64,000 nucleotides of DNA, taken from contig NZ_KB903431.1 in the NCBI RefSeq assembly GCF_000379765.1, positions 186,001 to 250,000 on the forward strand, given 5' to 3'. Shown here piece by piece: positions 52,123-61,691 of the stretch. The notes under the pieces are model-generated. The model was not told the origin of the DNA. It searched no databases and was given only the letters and a program-made list of their open reading frames with translations. The DNA comes from Flexithrix dorotheae DSM 6795. Lineage in GTDB: Bacteria > Bacteroidota > Bacteroidia > Cytophagales > Flammeovirgaceae. A program made the position numbers and the translations under genes. Position 1 is the first letter of the stretch; every line of letters begins with the position of its first letter.

Positions 52123-54921
52123 ATGGATAACAGATTACCATTATTAGTAAGTATAATCCTGTTAATGTTGTTTTCAGCAGGGACTGTAAGTAAGGCACAA
52201 ACCTCTACCCATTTGCAGGATCTTGAGATTTCTTTAAGTGACCAAACTTATGCCGCTCCAGTCAGGAATAAATCGGTAACGGGAGAGCCATTGTCCATTG
52301 CGGGGGAGCAGTTTTCCAATGGTATAGGCGTGCATTCCAACTCCATCATAAAAATTGCAATGAACGATGGAAAGCACTTTCGGGCTAAAATCGGAGTCAA
52401 TGATTCCGGTATTAATTATAAAGCAAAGACTGTCCAATCCATTCCTTTGACAGATGGAAAAAGAATTTTTTATAATGTGAGTCCTTCATTGAAACAATTT
52501 ATTGGGGTAGAAGGAGAAGGTGGGGAAGTAGACAAGGGAAGTGTTGTTTTCAGGATTGTTCATAACGGAAAGGAGGTGTATAATAGTGGTGTGATGAAAC
52601 AGGGGGATTCGGCAAAGGAGATAGATCTGGAAATCAGTGGAGGCGTATTAGAGCTGGTAGTGGATGATGCAGGTGACGGACCTAGCGGAGATCATGCCGT
52701 TTGGATTGAACCTACCATTGAATATTTTGAAATAGCTCCGGTGATTAAGCCGGGCGATTTTACAGGAGAAAAGGTAGCGCAAGAGGGTAAAGTAAAGGAG
52801 CATTTAATCAAAAAGATGGCCGGGCTTCCGGTAATAGCCAGGCCTTTACCACAGGCAGATTTTGACTGGTTGATAGATCATTCCAAAGCAAGAGCCCGGG
52901 TTTACCGAAATGAAGATAATGATTTGGTGTTGAGCAATGGTTTAATTGCCAGAGTTTTTAAAGTGAGCCCCAATTTGGCTACCATAGATTATATCAACCA
53001 GATGACAGGGGAAACCATCCTCCGGGCTGTTTCTAATGAAGGTGTGCTTAATATTGATGGAAAAAGCTATGAAATTGGCGGGCTGAGTAAGCAGGAAGAG
53101 TACGGATATACTATGATGAAATGGGTGGATGAGATGAGTGCCACAAGTAATTCATTTCAGGTGCAGGACTTTGAGGTGAAGGATGTTACGGATCGTATGA
53201 AATGGAAGCGAGTACGATGGGCAATGAATGAAGAAATGCCAGGAGGGAAGGAGCTTATTTTTACCTTAACCAAAAATAATATTAAAGTAAAAGTGCACTT
53301 TGTGCTTTATGATGGTATTCCAACACTTTCCAAATGGATAGAGGTGATCAATGAAAGTAAAATGATGGTGCAACTGAATAGTTTTAAACTAGAGCAGTTG
53401 GCAATGGTGGAAGGAGAGAACCTGGTGGAAACGCCAGATTATTGGGTAAAACCAAATATCCATGTGCAAACTGATTATGCATTTGGGGGTATGCAGCAGA
53501 AAACCTCTCAGGAAACAGTTTTCTGGGAAAAGGATTCCCGATACTCTACCCAGACCAATTATCCCCTAAATTTACCTTGTCTATTGGAGGTGAGGCCTCC
53601 TTTGGGGCCTGAAACGGCCATTGCTGTAGGCGATACTTTAACCACCTTCCGGGTATGGGAAATGCCAATGGATAGCAAAGATGAAGAAAGAAGCGGGTTG
53701 TTTATTCGCAAAATGTATAGAACCATTTCTCCCTGGACTACCGAAAATCCTATCTTTTTGCATCTTACCTCTACAGACCCTGAAGTAGTTAAAGGTGCGA
53801 TTGACCAATGTGCTGAGGTAGGCTATGAGATGATCATCCTGAGTTTTGGCAGTGGATTGAATATGGAAGATGAATCCGAAGAAAACTATGCTAAATTCAG
53901 AGCACTGAGGGAATACGCGAATGCAAAAGGAATTGAACTTGGCGGTTATTCCCTGCTTTCCAGCCGTTGGATTAGTGAGGAAGTAGATGTGATCAATCCG
54001 GAAACTGGGAAGCGGGGAGGAATGATCTTTGGCTCTTCACCATGTTTAAGTAGTGAATGGGGCTATGATTACTTCAGAAAAGTCAAAAAGTTCTATGATA
54101 AAACTGGCATGCAGGTTTTTGAGAACGATGGTTCTTATCCCGGTAATGTTTGTGCTTCAACATCTCACGCGCACCATAATGGTTTGGGGGATTCTCAATG
54201 GAAACAATATGCCCAAATTCAGGGGCTTTACAAGTGGATGCGCGGAGAGGGAATTTATATGAATGTTCCTGATTTTTATATTAATTCAGGAACGAATAAA
54301 ACCGGGATTGGCTACCGGGAGGTGAACTGGTCTCTACCAAGAGCCAGACATTTGATGCACGGAAGATTAAACATTTATGATGGACTTTGGGACAGGATTC
54401 CAAGTATGTGCTGGACTTTTGTACCACTGACACAATACCATGGTGGAGGTGCAGCAGCCACTTTGGAGCCTCTAAAGGACCATCTTCAGGATTATGAAAA
54501 CCATATGATGCAAAATTATGGTTCGGGAGTTCAAGCCTGCTACAGAGGGCCCAGGCTTTATGATTCCCCAGAAACGCAGAAATTGGTGCAAAATATAATT
54601 AGCTGGTACAAGCAGTACCGGGATATTCTGAACAGTGATATTATCCATTTGAGAAGGCCTTCCGGAAAGGACTGGGATGGATTTATGCATGCCAACCCAG
54701 CATTGAAAGAAAAAGGGTTAGCCATGTTTTTTAATCCTACAGATCAGGAAATGACCAGAACCATAAAATTGCCATTGTATTACACAGGTTTAAGTGATAC
54801 TGCCCAAATCAGAGAAAAGGAAGGTCCAGCCAAAACCTATAAGTTGGCACGGGATTACTCCGTTAGGCTAGACGTGACCATTCCTGCAAATTCCTATACC
54901 TGGTATGTAGTTGAACCGTGA
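52123..54921 (+). CDS. Putative secreted glycoside hydrolase with NPCBM domain
   Basis: A 932-residue exported protein (signal peptide to about KAQ at 26). Residues about 30-205 form an NPCBM carbohydrate-binding domain, with FSNGIGVHSNSIIKIAM and a VFRIVHNGKEVYNSGVM stretch. A beta-sandwich (about 260-540) with LVLSNGLIARVF is followed by a probable (beta/alpha)8 barrel (about 555-840): VGYEMIILSFGSGLN, FRALREYANAKGIELGGYSL, the acidic motif VFENDGSYPGNVCAS, and SRARHLMHGRL-like blocks; a small beta domain closes it (SVRLDVTIPANSYTWYVVEP). The layout recalls clan GH-D alpha-galactosidase-like enzymes, and the aspartate in FENDG is a nucleophile candidate. I cannot assign a numbered family. 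Confidence 0.72.
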   Translation: MDNRLPLLVSIILLMLFSAGTVSKAQTSTHLQDLEISLSDQTYAAPVRNKSVTGEPLSIAGEQFSNGIGVHSNSIIKIAMNDGKHFRAKIGVNDSGINYKAKTVQSIPLTDGKRIFYNVSPSLKQFIGVEGEGGEVDKGSVVFRIVHNGKEVYNSGVMKQGDSAKEIDLEISGGVLELVVDDAGDGPSGDHAVWIEPTIEYFEIAPVIKPGDFTGEKVAQEGKVKEHLIKKMAGLPVIARPLPQADFDWLIDHSKARARVYRNEDNDLVLSNGLIARVFKVSPNLATIDYINQMTGETILRAVSNEGVLNIDGKSYEIGGLSKQEEYGYTMMKWVDEMSATSNSFQVQDFEVKDVTDRMKWKRVRWAMNEEMPGGKELIFTLTKNNIKVKVHFVLYDGIPTLSKWIEVINESKMMVQLNSFKLEQLAMVEGENLVETPDYWVKPNIHVQTDYAFGGMQQKTSQETVFWEKDSRYSTQTNYPLNLPCLLEVRPPLGPETAIAVGDTLTTFRVWEMPMDSKDEERSGLFIRKMYRTISPWTTENPIFLHLTSTDPEVVKGAIDQCAEVGYEMIILSFGSGLNMEDESEENYAKFRALREYANAKGIELGGYSLLSSRWISEEVDVINPETGKRGGMIFGSSPCLSSEWGYDYFRKVKKFYDKTGMQVFENDGSYPGNVCASTSHAHHNGLGDSQWKQYAQIQGLYKWMRGEGIYMNVPDFYINSGTNKTGIGYREVNWSLPRARHLMHGRLNIYDGLWDRIPSMCWTFVPLTQYHGGGAAATLEPLKDHLQDYENHMMQNYGSGVQACYRGPRLYDSPETQKLVQNIISWYKQYRDILNSDIIHLRRPSGKDWDGFMHANPALKEKGLAMFFNPTDQEMTRTIKLPLYYTGLSDTAQIREKEGPAKTYKLARDYSVRLDVTIPANSYTWYVVEP

Positions 54922-55075
54922 AATTTTCAGGTTTAGAGACTTTTATCTTCCTTTGAATTGAGTGGCTGCAAAAGGTTTTGAAATTTTGGGAAATAATTGA
55001 GGATTAATTGGTAAAACCTTGGAATATTTAGTTTACGCTAATGCGGGCAAATTAAATTTGTGTTAAACTGCCTCT

Positions 55076-55726
55076 TTAACTTCCCATCTTTTCAAGTGCT
55101 TCCCAAAACAGTTCGGGCACTCTACTTAAACTTTCTAAAGTGGCTTCCGGGCTGATAATCAAATTTGCAATAATTTTTGGGAATACCCCAAAAATTTCTA
55201 GTCCTATTGCGAGAACGGGTAATATTAAATAAGCCCAAAAGGGGAATTGGAACTTTGTCTTAGTATTGTTCCAAAGTGTATCCCAAAGGACTACCATTTT
55301 CTCCTTGTAATGCCAAAGAATCAGAAAATCCAATAGAATATAAAAAGATAATCTCCAGGCAAAACCCTGAGCCAACATTGGTGGCATAAAGGTTAAGTCT
55401 ATTATTAAAATATTGATCACTATTGGAAGAAATAAGAATGCCCCTAGTAAGACTGATCTATTCCAGAGGAGCAAGGTTCCACAAATTAACTGAGAGACTC
55501 CAATAAAGGCTTTAAATGGTTGGTGATCAAATAAGTACCATGATAACCGAAAAAGAGAGAGGTCTTTCACTGGTGTTATTAATTCCTGATCGCTAATTCC
55601 AAATTGATGATTAACCAATTTTCCATATCCATAATGAATAAAGGTCATTCCAATTAGAAACCTGGCAACCAAAATAAAATAGTCCCAGTATTTTTCATTT
55701 TTTATATTCCTGATTTTAGTTGCCAC
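55076..55726 (-). CDS. DoxX-like integral membrane protein
   Basis: A 216-residue inner-membrane protein with four to five hydrophobic helices. YFILVARFLIGMTFIHYGYGKL at the start and FKAFIGVSQLICGTLLLWNRSVLLGAFLFLPIVINILII in the middle follow the DoxX-like pattern (a GxxKL after the first helix). Length is somewhat greater than usual because of a C-terminal extension with one more helix. Function is not established. It is transcribed alone. Confidence 0.75.
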   Translation of the reverse strand: MATKIRNIKNEKYWDYFILVARFLIGMTFIHYGYGKLVNHQFGISDQELITPVKDLSLFRLSWYLFDHQPFKAFIGVSQLICGTLLLWNRSVLLGAFLFLPIVINILIIDLTFMPPMLAQGFAWRLSFYILLDFLILWHYKEKMVVLWDTLWNNTKTKFQFPFWAYLILPVLAIGLEIFGVFPKIIANLIISPEATLESLSRVPELFWEALEKMGS

Positions 55727-55799
55727 TTAAATAATTTTAGTTTTTATGAAAAATATTATCTAAAATAAGGTGAAATTAACTTTGAGTCAAATTATATTT

Positions 55800-56051
55800 T
55801 TAGATATATGCTTCTTTTATCCAAAATGATCCCATTTCCAAAATCCAATAATGTATCATTCCTGGGTGAACAAGTAACATATATATTACCATAGGTGTCA
55901 GTGCTACTTCCCTACCATAATCATTGTTAGGGCCTCCTGGCATAGTTGCCCATTGCGCATCTGGTTGGGCCTTTAATTGAAATTGGATTAAGTGTACTAA
56001 TACGAAAACAAATAATCTCCATTCTTCTTTGATGCGACCCATCCGGTTCAA
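55800..56051 (-). pseudogene. Frameshifted fragment of a repeat-type secreted protein
   Basis: The frame opens with a hydrophobic leader (LFVFVLVHLIQFQLKAQ) and WATMPGGPNNDYGREVALT, the start of an SBBP-like beta-propeller blade. The expected continuation NIYVTCSPRNDTLLDFGNGI is present in another frame directly after, as if one base were deleted around 55900, and a stop follows soon. The gene is therefore both frameshifted and truncated; the rest of the usual long protein is absent. Confidence 0.65.
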
Positions 56052-56226
56052 AATTGAATCACCTAAAACAAAATCTATTCATGCTCCCCAGGAAATCCTT
56101 TACCTTAGACAACTTCTTATTTATTTTCTCCCTTTATTCAAAGAGTAAAAAAAGAAAAATTCGGCTAATTAAAATTAATATTCGAAAATAAGTTAGATTT
56201 CGAGATTTAATGGAATACAATCATCT

Positions 56227-58071
56227 ATGAAGATATATCATGAAAACCTATTGAGGTATGAGGATTTGGCATCAAAGTTAAAGGAGAAATTAAAAATGCT
56301 CTCCATTTTTCGGCTGGCTGTTTTTGTGATTTCAACAGTAATAATTTTGGTTTTAGCCAATCAAAGGTTATTTGTTTGGTTTATAATAGCGACTCCAATC
56401 TGCATATTTTCTTTTTTAGTTCTGGTTAAAAAGTATAATAATTTAAAAAATAGTTATCGGCATACGCTTTTTTTGAAAAGTATTAATGAGCAGGAAATCC
56501 TGAGACTGGACAATAAGTTAAATTCTTTTCCGGAAGGTAAGGAATTTATTAAAAGAGAACATGCCTATAATTCTGATCTGGATATTTTTGGTACTCATTC
56601 AGTATTTCAACTTATAAACCGGGCTACCACTGGTTCTGGAAATAATCTGCTTGCTGAATGGTTATCCACCCCTGCCAATCGGGATGAAATAATTTCCAGA
56701 CAGGAAGCAGTAAAAGAACTCAGCTCCAGACTGAATTGGAGACAAAATTTTCAAGCGTTGGGAACACCATACAAAGGTGAAGGAAATAATTATTTTGAAC
56801 TGATTTCCTGGATAGACAAACCTGTTAAATTATTACCTAACAGGCATAAATACAAAGTGTTGTCTATTGTGATGGCCTTTTTGGCAATTGTTTCCTTAGG
56901 TAGTTTCTTTTATTATATTTCCAGCCCGGCATGGCCCGTTTTTTTTCTTTTTATGGGTGTAATTTCAATTATCAATCACCAAATTTTAAAAAGGGTAAAG
57001 GAAATTGCGGTAGAAATTGTAGATCATGTAGATCAAAACCTAAAGCTATTGAAAGGATATGAGGCTTTAATAAAAAGCATAGTATCAGAAGAATTTGAAT
57101 CCAAAAAATTACGCAGTCTTCAGCTTGTTTTAAGAGCTAACGACTATTCGGCTGCAAGTGAAATTACTAAACTGAAGCAAATACTGCTGAAATTTCAACA
57201 TAAAGCTACTCCCAAAAGTCCGCTGGGAAATCAGCTCTACCCTATGTTTAATAATTTGTTGCTACTTGATATCCATTTTATCATAGAGACTGAAAAATGG
57301 AAAGTCCGAAATCAGAAATTTATTAAGGGATGGGCAGAGGCTGTTAGTACATTTGAGGTCTTAAACAGTATCGCTGGATTTTCTTATTCCAATCCTGGTT
57401 ATGGCTTTCCGGAAATTAGGGAAGAGGATTATCATATTAAATTCAAAGATATGGGGCATCCACTTCTTCCTTCTGAAAAAAGGGTTTGCAATGATTTTCA
57501 ATTAGAAAAAAAAGGGGAAATCGCGATGGTTACCGGATCCAATATGGCTGGAAAAAGTACTTTTTTAAGAACAATAGGAGTTAATCTGGTTTTAGCTTTT
57601 ATGGGTGCTCCCTGTTGTTCGAAAGCTGCTTCAATTTCAACCATTCATTTATTTACCAGTATGCGCACCCAGGATAATCTGGAGGAAGGGGTTTCATCCT
57701 TTTATGCTGAATTAAACAGGATCAAAAAATTATTGGCATTAATCCAAACAGGAAAGCCTACTTTTTTCCTTTTGGACGAAATGTTTAAAGGAACGAATTC
57801 AGAAGACCGGTACAAGGGCGGTATTTCATTGATTAAACAATTAAGCGAACTCAATGCTTCCGGAATAATTTCCACTCATGATTTAGAGCTTGCCAAGCTG
57901 GTTGGGAAACATTTGATGGTGGAAAATTATAGTTTTAATAGTGAGATAAAAGATGGAGAAATGCTTTTTAATTATACCCTTACTTCTGGAATTTGTAAGG
58001 ATTTTAATGCAAGTGAATTGATGAGAAGAAGTGGAATAAATATTATTCCTCAAATTGAAGATTTAAAATAA
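56227..58071 (+). CDS. Membrane-anchored MutS-family ATPase
   Basis: A 614-residue protein. Two N-terminal hydrophobic helices (about 25-68) and another pair (about 208-250) indicate membrane attachment. The middle is helical with the MutS lever region, and the C-terminal ATPase has Walker A TGSNMAGKST (437-445), STIHLFTSMRTQDNLEEGVSSFYAEL, Walker B FFLLDEMFKGTNSEDRYKGG (D517, E518) and STHDLELAKL. The mismatch-recognition domain I (with its Phe-X-Glu) of canonical MutS is missing, so ordinary mismatch repair is unlikely. Such membrane MutS homologues occur widely in Bacteroidota, with unknown function. It stands alone. Confidence 0.88.
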   Translation: MKIYHENLLRYEDLASKLKEKLKMLSIFRLAVFVISTVIILVLANQRLFVWFIIATPICIFSFLVLVKKYNNLKNSYRHTLFLKSINEQEILRLDNKLNSFPEGKEFIKREHAYNSDLDIFGTHSVFQLINRATTGSGNNLLAEWLSTPANRDEIISRQEAVKELSSRLNWRQNFQALGTPYKGEGNNYFELISWIDKPVKLLPNRHKYKVLSIVMAFLAIVSLGSFFYYISSPAWPVFFLFMGVISIINHQILKRVKEIAVEIVDHVDQNLKLLKGYEALIKSIVSEEFESKKLRSLQLVLRANDYSAASEITKLKQILLKFQHKATPKSPLGNQLYPMFNNLLLLDIHFIIETEKWKVRNQKFIKGWAEAVSTFEVLNSIAGFSYSNPGYGFPEIREEDYHIKFKDMGHPLLPSEKRVCNDFQLEKKGEIAMVTGSNMAGKSTFLRTIGVNLVLAFMGAPCCSKAASISTIHLFTSMRTQDNLEEGVSSFYAELNRIKKLLALIQTGKPTFFLLDEMFKGTNSEDRYKGGISLIKQLSELNASGIISTHDLELAKLVGKHLMVENYSFNSEIKDGEMLFNYTLTSGICKDFNASELMRRSGINIIPQIEDLK

Positions 58072-58448
58072 TTGTGATGTAGTCTGTGTTGAAAATAATT
58101 ATACCTAACGATACTTAAACCACTTTAAATAAGCTGGGTGAAAATGGGAAACTTCGGTAGGAGAAACAAATCTGATTGAAAAAGAGGAATAAGGAATTTA
58201 GCTAATTGAAAGGTAGGTGTTGTTGAGGAATTTTTCTTGTTTATCCTTTATCTCCCGGAATAGCACGCCAGATTACATTGGGGGTTCCAGAGCATTTTTT
58301 TATTTTCCCCCAATTTAATCATTTCCTCTCCATAAGTTGAAATATTTTTGATATGGAATCGAAAAAGAATTTTAGGTGTTAAAGACTTTCAGTTGAGGGA
58401 AATAAACTGTAATAAACTATCAATTGGTATTAAAAACTAAATCATAAA
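58072..58448. other. Intergenic region, nearly featureless
   Basis: This 377-bp gap has no gene. The only structure is a weak inverted repeat, ATTGGGGG at 58277-58284 and CCCCCAAT at 58307-58314, separated by 22 bp. It could stop transcription from the MutS-family gene or be a binding site; neither is supported further. Confidence 0.4.
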
Positions 58449-59480
58449 ATGTCCAACATACAAAAAAACACGCCCTTTTCAATATTAGAACTCGCTTCTG
58501 TAGGGGAAGGATCGACTCCGGCAGATGTATTTAAAAAAAGTCTCGATCTGGCACAAAAGGCAGAAGCATTTGGCTATCACCGGTTTTGGTTGGCTGAACA
58601 TCATAACATGATTAGCATCGCCAGTTCTGCAACTGCTGTTTTAATTGGTTATATAGCTGAAGGTACTCAAAAAATAAAGGTCGGGTCCGGAGGGATCATG
58701 TTGCCTAATCACTCTCCATTAATTGTTTCAGAACAGTTTGGTACGCTGGGGTCTTTATATCCTAATCGTATAGATTTGGGGTTGGGAAGAGCTCCGGGAA
58801 CCGATCAGGTAACAGCGCATGCCATTCGTTCAGACAGAATGACTTCAGTTTACCACTTTCCTGATGAAGTGAGTCAGATCCAACAATATTTCTCAAGAGA
58901 AAACCATAGCTCAAAAGTAAGGGCTACCGTGGCTGAAGGGATTCATGTTCCGATCTACATTTTAGGTTCAAGCACCGACAGTGCACATTTAGCTGCAAAA
59001 AAAGGATTACCTTATGCATTTGCCAGCCATTTTGCACCTGCCATGTTGTTTGAAGCTCTCAATATCTACTACAATGAGTTTCAGCCTTCCGAATACCTAA
59101 AAGAACCCTATACAATTGCCTGTGTCAATGTGATTGCCGCTGATACTGATTATGAAGCTGAGAAAATATCTACCTCACTGGTGAGAATGATGTACGGAGT
59201 GCTGACCAATAATATCGATTACATGAAACCGCCCATTGAACCTACACAAGAACTCAGGGAACTGGTGCAAAATCCGGCCTTTCAGCGTATGTTTAAATAT
59301 GCTTTTGTAGGAAGTAAAGCCACGGTAAAGGAAAAAGTAAAGGATTTTCTGAATACAACTGGTGTAAATGAAATTATGGTAGCTGGGCATATTTATAACC
59401 ATGATGACAGAATCCGGTCTTTTAAAATTTTCTCTGAGATTATGAATGAATTGAAAGCAGTTGAAAATGCAGTGGGGTAA
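58449..59480 (+). CDS. Luciferase-like (LLM class) flavin-dependent oxidoreductase
   Basis: A 343-residue cytoplasmic (beta/alpha)8 enzyme that uses reduced flavin. GYHRFWLAEHHNMISIASSATAVLIG, KIKVGSGGIMLPNHSPLIVSEQFGTL and RIDLGLGRAPGTD are diagnostic of the MsnO8/YhbW-like group within the bacterial luciferase family. The actual substrate is not known. It is followed 20 bp later by a WYL-domain regulator gene, so the two are likely cotranscribed. Confidence 0.94.
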   Translation: MSNIQKNTPFSILELASVGEGSTPADVFKKSLDLAQKAEAFGYHRFWLAEHHNMISIASSATAVLIGYIAEGTQKIKVGSGGIMLPNHSPLIVSEQFGTLGSLYPNRIDLGLGRAPGTDQVTAHAIRSDRMTSVYHFPDEVSQIQQYFSRENHSSKVRATVAEGIHVPIYILGSSTDSAHLAAKKGLPYAFASHFAPAMLFEALNIYYNEFQPSEYLKEPYTIACVNVIAADTDYEAEKISTSLVRMMYGVLTNNIDYMKPPIEPTQELRELVQNPAFQRMFKYAFVGSKATVKEKVKDFLNTTGVNEIMVAGHIYNHDDRIRSFKIFSEIMNELKAVENAVG

Positions 59481-59500
59481 TTCAGCAAACCAATTGAAAA

Positions 59501-60190
59501 ATGGAATATTCCGAAACAAATAGGTTATCCAGATTAACCGCTATTTTAACTAAATTTCAAACCAAGCGCATTGTTACAGCTTCTGAATTAGCTCAAAAAT
59601 TTCAGGTAAGTAAAAGAACAATTTATCGGGATATTAAAGCGCTGGAAGAAGCTGGTGTCCCTATTTTAACCGTAGAAGGAAAAGGTTATGCACTAATGGA
59701 GGGATATAAAATTCCTCCAATAATGTTCACTGAAAAAGAAGCTAATGCCTTAATACTGGCAGAACAGTTGGTGTTGCAAAACAAGGATGAATCCTTTGTA
59801 AAGGATTATTCTGAAGCCATTGATAAAATAAAATCAATTCTAAGATATACCCTCAAAGACAAGGCTAATTTACTTGCTGATAGAACTCAATATGACCAAG
59901 CTTTTCATCAGGAAAGAAATAGTAACAATTTATCAGATCTGCAAAATGCGCTCACGAACTACAAACTTGTGAGGATACAGTATATTAATAAGGAAGGCAA
60001 CATAACAGACAGAATGATAGAACCATTCGCCCTAATAAGTGCTGAAAACTGGTATTTGATTGCATGGTGTCGTTTGCGTAAGGAATTTCGGTTTTTTCGG
60101 CCGGATAGAATTCAAAGATTAGAGATTCAATCAGAAAATTTTAAACCTCACAATATGACATTACAAGAGTATTTTGATAAATACCAATAA
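59501..60190 (+). CDS. YafY-type HTH/WYL transcriptional regulator
   Basis: A 229-residue regulator with an N-terminal HTH_11 domain (about 8-60: RLTAILTKFQTKRIVTASELAQKFQVSKRTIYRDIKALEEAGVPI) and a C-terminal WYL ligand-sensing domain (about 135-215: YKLVRIQYINKEGNITDRMIEPFALISAENWYLIAWC, then FRFFRPDRIQRLEI). WYL domains bind nucleic acid or small ligands. It probably controls the preceding oxidoreductase or the following hydrolase gene. Confidence 0.94.
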   Translation: MEYSETNRLSRLTAILTKFQTKRIVTASELAQKFQVSKRTIYRDIKALEEAGVPILTVEGKGYALMEGYKIPPIMFTEKEANALILAEQLVLQNKDESFVKDYSEAIDKIKSILRYTLKDKANLLADRTQYDQAFHQERNSNNLSDLQNALTNYKLVRIQYINKEGNITDRMIEPFALISAENWYLIAWCRLRKEFRFFRPDRIQRLEIQSENFKPHNMTLQEYFDKYQ

Positions 60191-60268
60191 TTTTTTTGAC
60201 CCTTGACACAGGGCTGTCACAGACCCGATTTAGGTTTGCATCAGATTGATTTATAAACAAAAAAAAGA

Positions 60269-61231
60269 ATGGCAAATATGATTAACCCTAAATCTAATCC
60301 AGGCGAATTTCCAAAGCCTAATATGATTTCTGTCAATGGTGTAGAACTGGAAGTATTTGAAGCAGGTCAACAAAATGTAGGTAAACCCATTGTGCTCTGT
60401 CATGGCTTTCCAGAGCATGCGTTTTCCTGGCGTCATCAGATACCAGCATTTGCAGCTTCAGGCTACCATGTCATTGTTCCCAATCAGCGAGGTTATGGGA
60501 ACTCCTCTCGTCCAACAGAAGTAAAAGATTATGACATTGAACATTTGACGGGAGATCTGGTGGCCCTTCTGGATCATTACGGATACAAAGATGCCATCTT
60601 TGTAGGTCATGATTGGGGGGCTAATGTGGTCTGGAGACTGGCACAATTGCATCCGGAACGTGTAAATAAAGTGATAAATTTGGCTTTGCCTTATCAGGAA
60701 CGGGGAGAAAAACCCTGGATAGAGTTCATGGAAGATATATTTGGAGGGGACTTCTATTTTGTTCACTTCAACCGACAGCCAGGAGTCGCTGACGCTATAT
60801 TGGATAAAAATACATTCCGGTTCCTTCGCAATTTGTTCCGCAAAAATGTGCCTCCTGTACCACCTGAACCAGGAATGTTGATGATTAATCTTGCAAAAGC
60901 AGCAAAACCACTTGGGGAACCCATCATGAGCGATAGTGAACTAGCTGTTTTCGTTTCTGCATTCGAGGCATCAGGCTTTAGAGGGGGTATTAATTGGTAT
61001 AGAAACCTTGACCGTAACTGGCACTTATTGGCGGAAGTGAATCCAATTATTCAACAACCCGCACTTATGATTTATGGTGATCGTGACATGATTCCAAAGT
61101 TTGAAAGGTTAGCCGAGTTTGTGCCTAATGTGGAAGTAACCAGTCTGGATTGTGGTCATTGGATTCAGCAAGAACTTCCTGAAGAAACTAATCAGGCAAT
61201 TTTAAAATGGTTGGGGCAACAGAATGTCTAA
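60269..61231 (+). CDS. Alpha/beta hydrolase, epoxide-hydrolase-like
   Basis: A 320-residue cytoplasmic enzyme. HGFPEHAFSWRHQIPAFAASGYHVIVPNQRGYGNSSRP (HGFP at 45-48) gives the oxyanion hole and VGHDWGANVVWRLA the aspartate nucleophile D115, typical of epoxide hydrolases and haloalkane dehalogenases rather than serine esterases. The charge-relay acid is in YGDRDMIPKF and the histidine in DCGHWIQQE. Cap-domain tyrosines that would protonate an epoxide are likely (INWYRNL). It follows the WYL regulator by 78 bp and ends at a hairpin. Confidence 0.92.
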   Translation: MANMINPKSNPGEFPKPNMISVNGVELEVFEAGQQNVGKPIVLCHGFPEHAFSWRHQIPAFAASGYHVIVPNQRGYGNSSRPTEVKDYDIEHLTGDLVALLDHYGYKDAIFVGHDWGANVVWRLAQLHPERVNKVINLALPYQERGEKPWIEFMEDIFGGDFYFVHFNRQPGVADAILDKNTFRFLRNLFRKNVPPVPPEPGMLMINLAKAAKPLGEPIMSDSELAVFVSAFEASGFRGGINWYRNLDRNWHLLAEVNPIIQQPALMIYGDRDMIPKFERLAEFVPNVEVTSLDCGHWIQQELPEETNQAILKWLGQQNV

Positions 61232-61259
61232 AAAGGAAATAGAAAGGATTTGTCCAAAA

Positions 61260-61320
61260 AGCCGAACAGAATGGTGAAAATGGTAAAAAAAAATCATTAG
61301 TCAGAACAATCTGTTCGGCT
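61260..61320 (+). terminator. Long inverted repeat after the alpha/beta hydrolase gene
   Basis: Arms AGCCGAACAGA (61260-61270) and TCTGTTCGGCT (61310-61320) are perfectly complementary; the loop is long (39 nt) and the stem is followed by GGTTTATTTT. It lies 29 bp after the stop codon and probably ends the oxidoreductase/regulator/hydrolase unit, but the loop length makes it unusual. Confidence 0.5.
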
Positions 61321-61691
61321 GGTTTATTTTAAGTCAACCACAAAAATTTCTTTAGTTGGATTGAAGCTGTGGATGAAGGCCTTTGCTTTGGTTGGATTTG
61401 ATCATCCATTTATCCTGGAACTTATATGGTCCTATAAAAATTCATGATTTCGATAAAGTTTTTACAGATGTTAGTAAACGAAATAAGTGAAAAATCAGGA
61501 AATAAAATTCTATGTGTAAATACAACCAATATTGAGGCCATGAGAATTTAAGTTATGGGTGGACGAGGAGAAATTATAAAAAACTAGCTAGCCGGTAAAT
61601 GCTGCGGAAGACAAGAACGTTAATGGCTTTCTGTACTTTTTGAATAATATTTTAAAGCTAGGAAACACCTGCATGCCATATTGCGGAAACA
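61321..61691. other. Intergenic region, nothing recognised
   Basis: About 370 bp between the inverted repeat and the small gene at 61692. No reading frame with coding character, palindrome or repeat was found. Confidence 0.4.

Noticed and set aside
55800-56051. An intact 83-residue gene
   Set aside because: The second half reads as a recognisable propeller sequence only in another frame, so this is a pseudogene.
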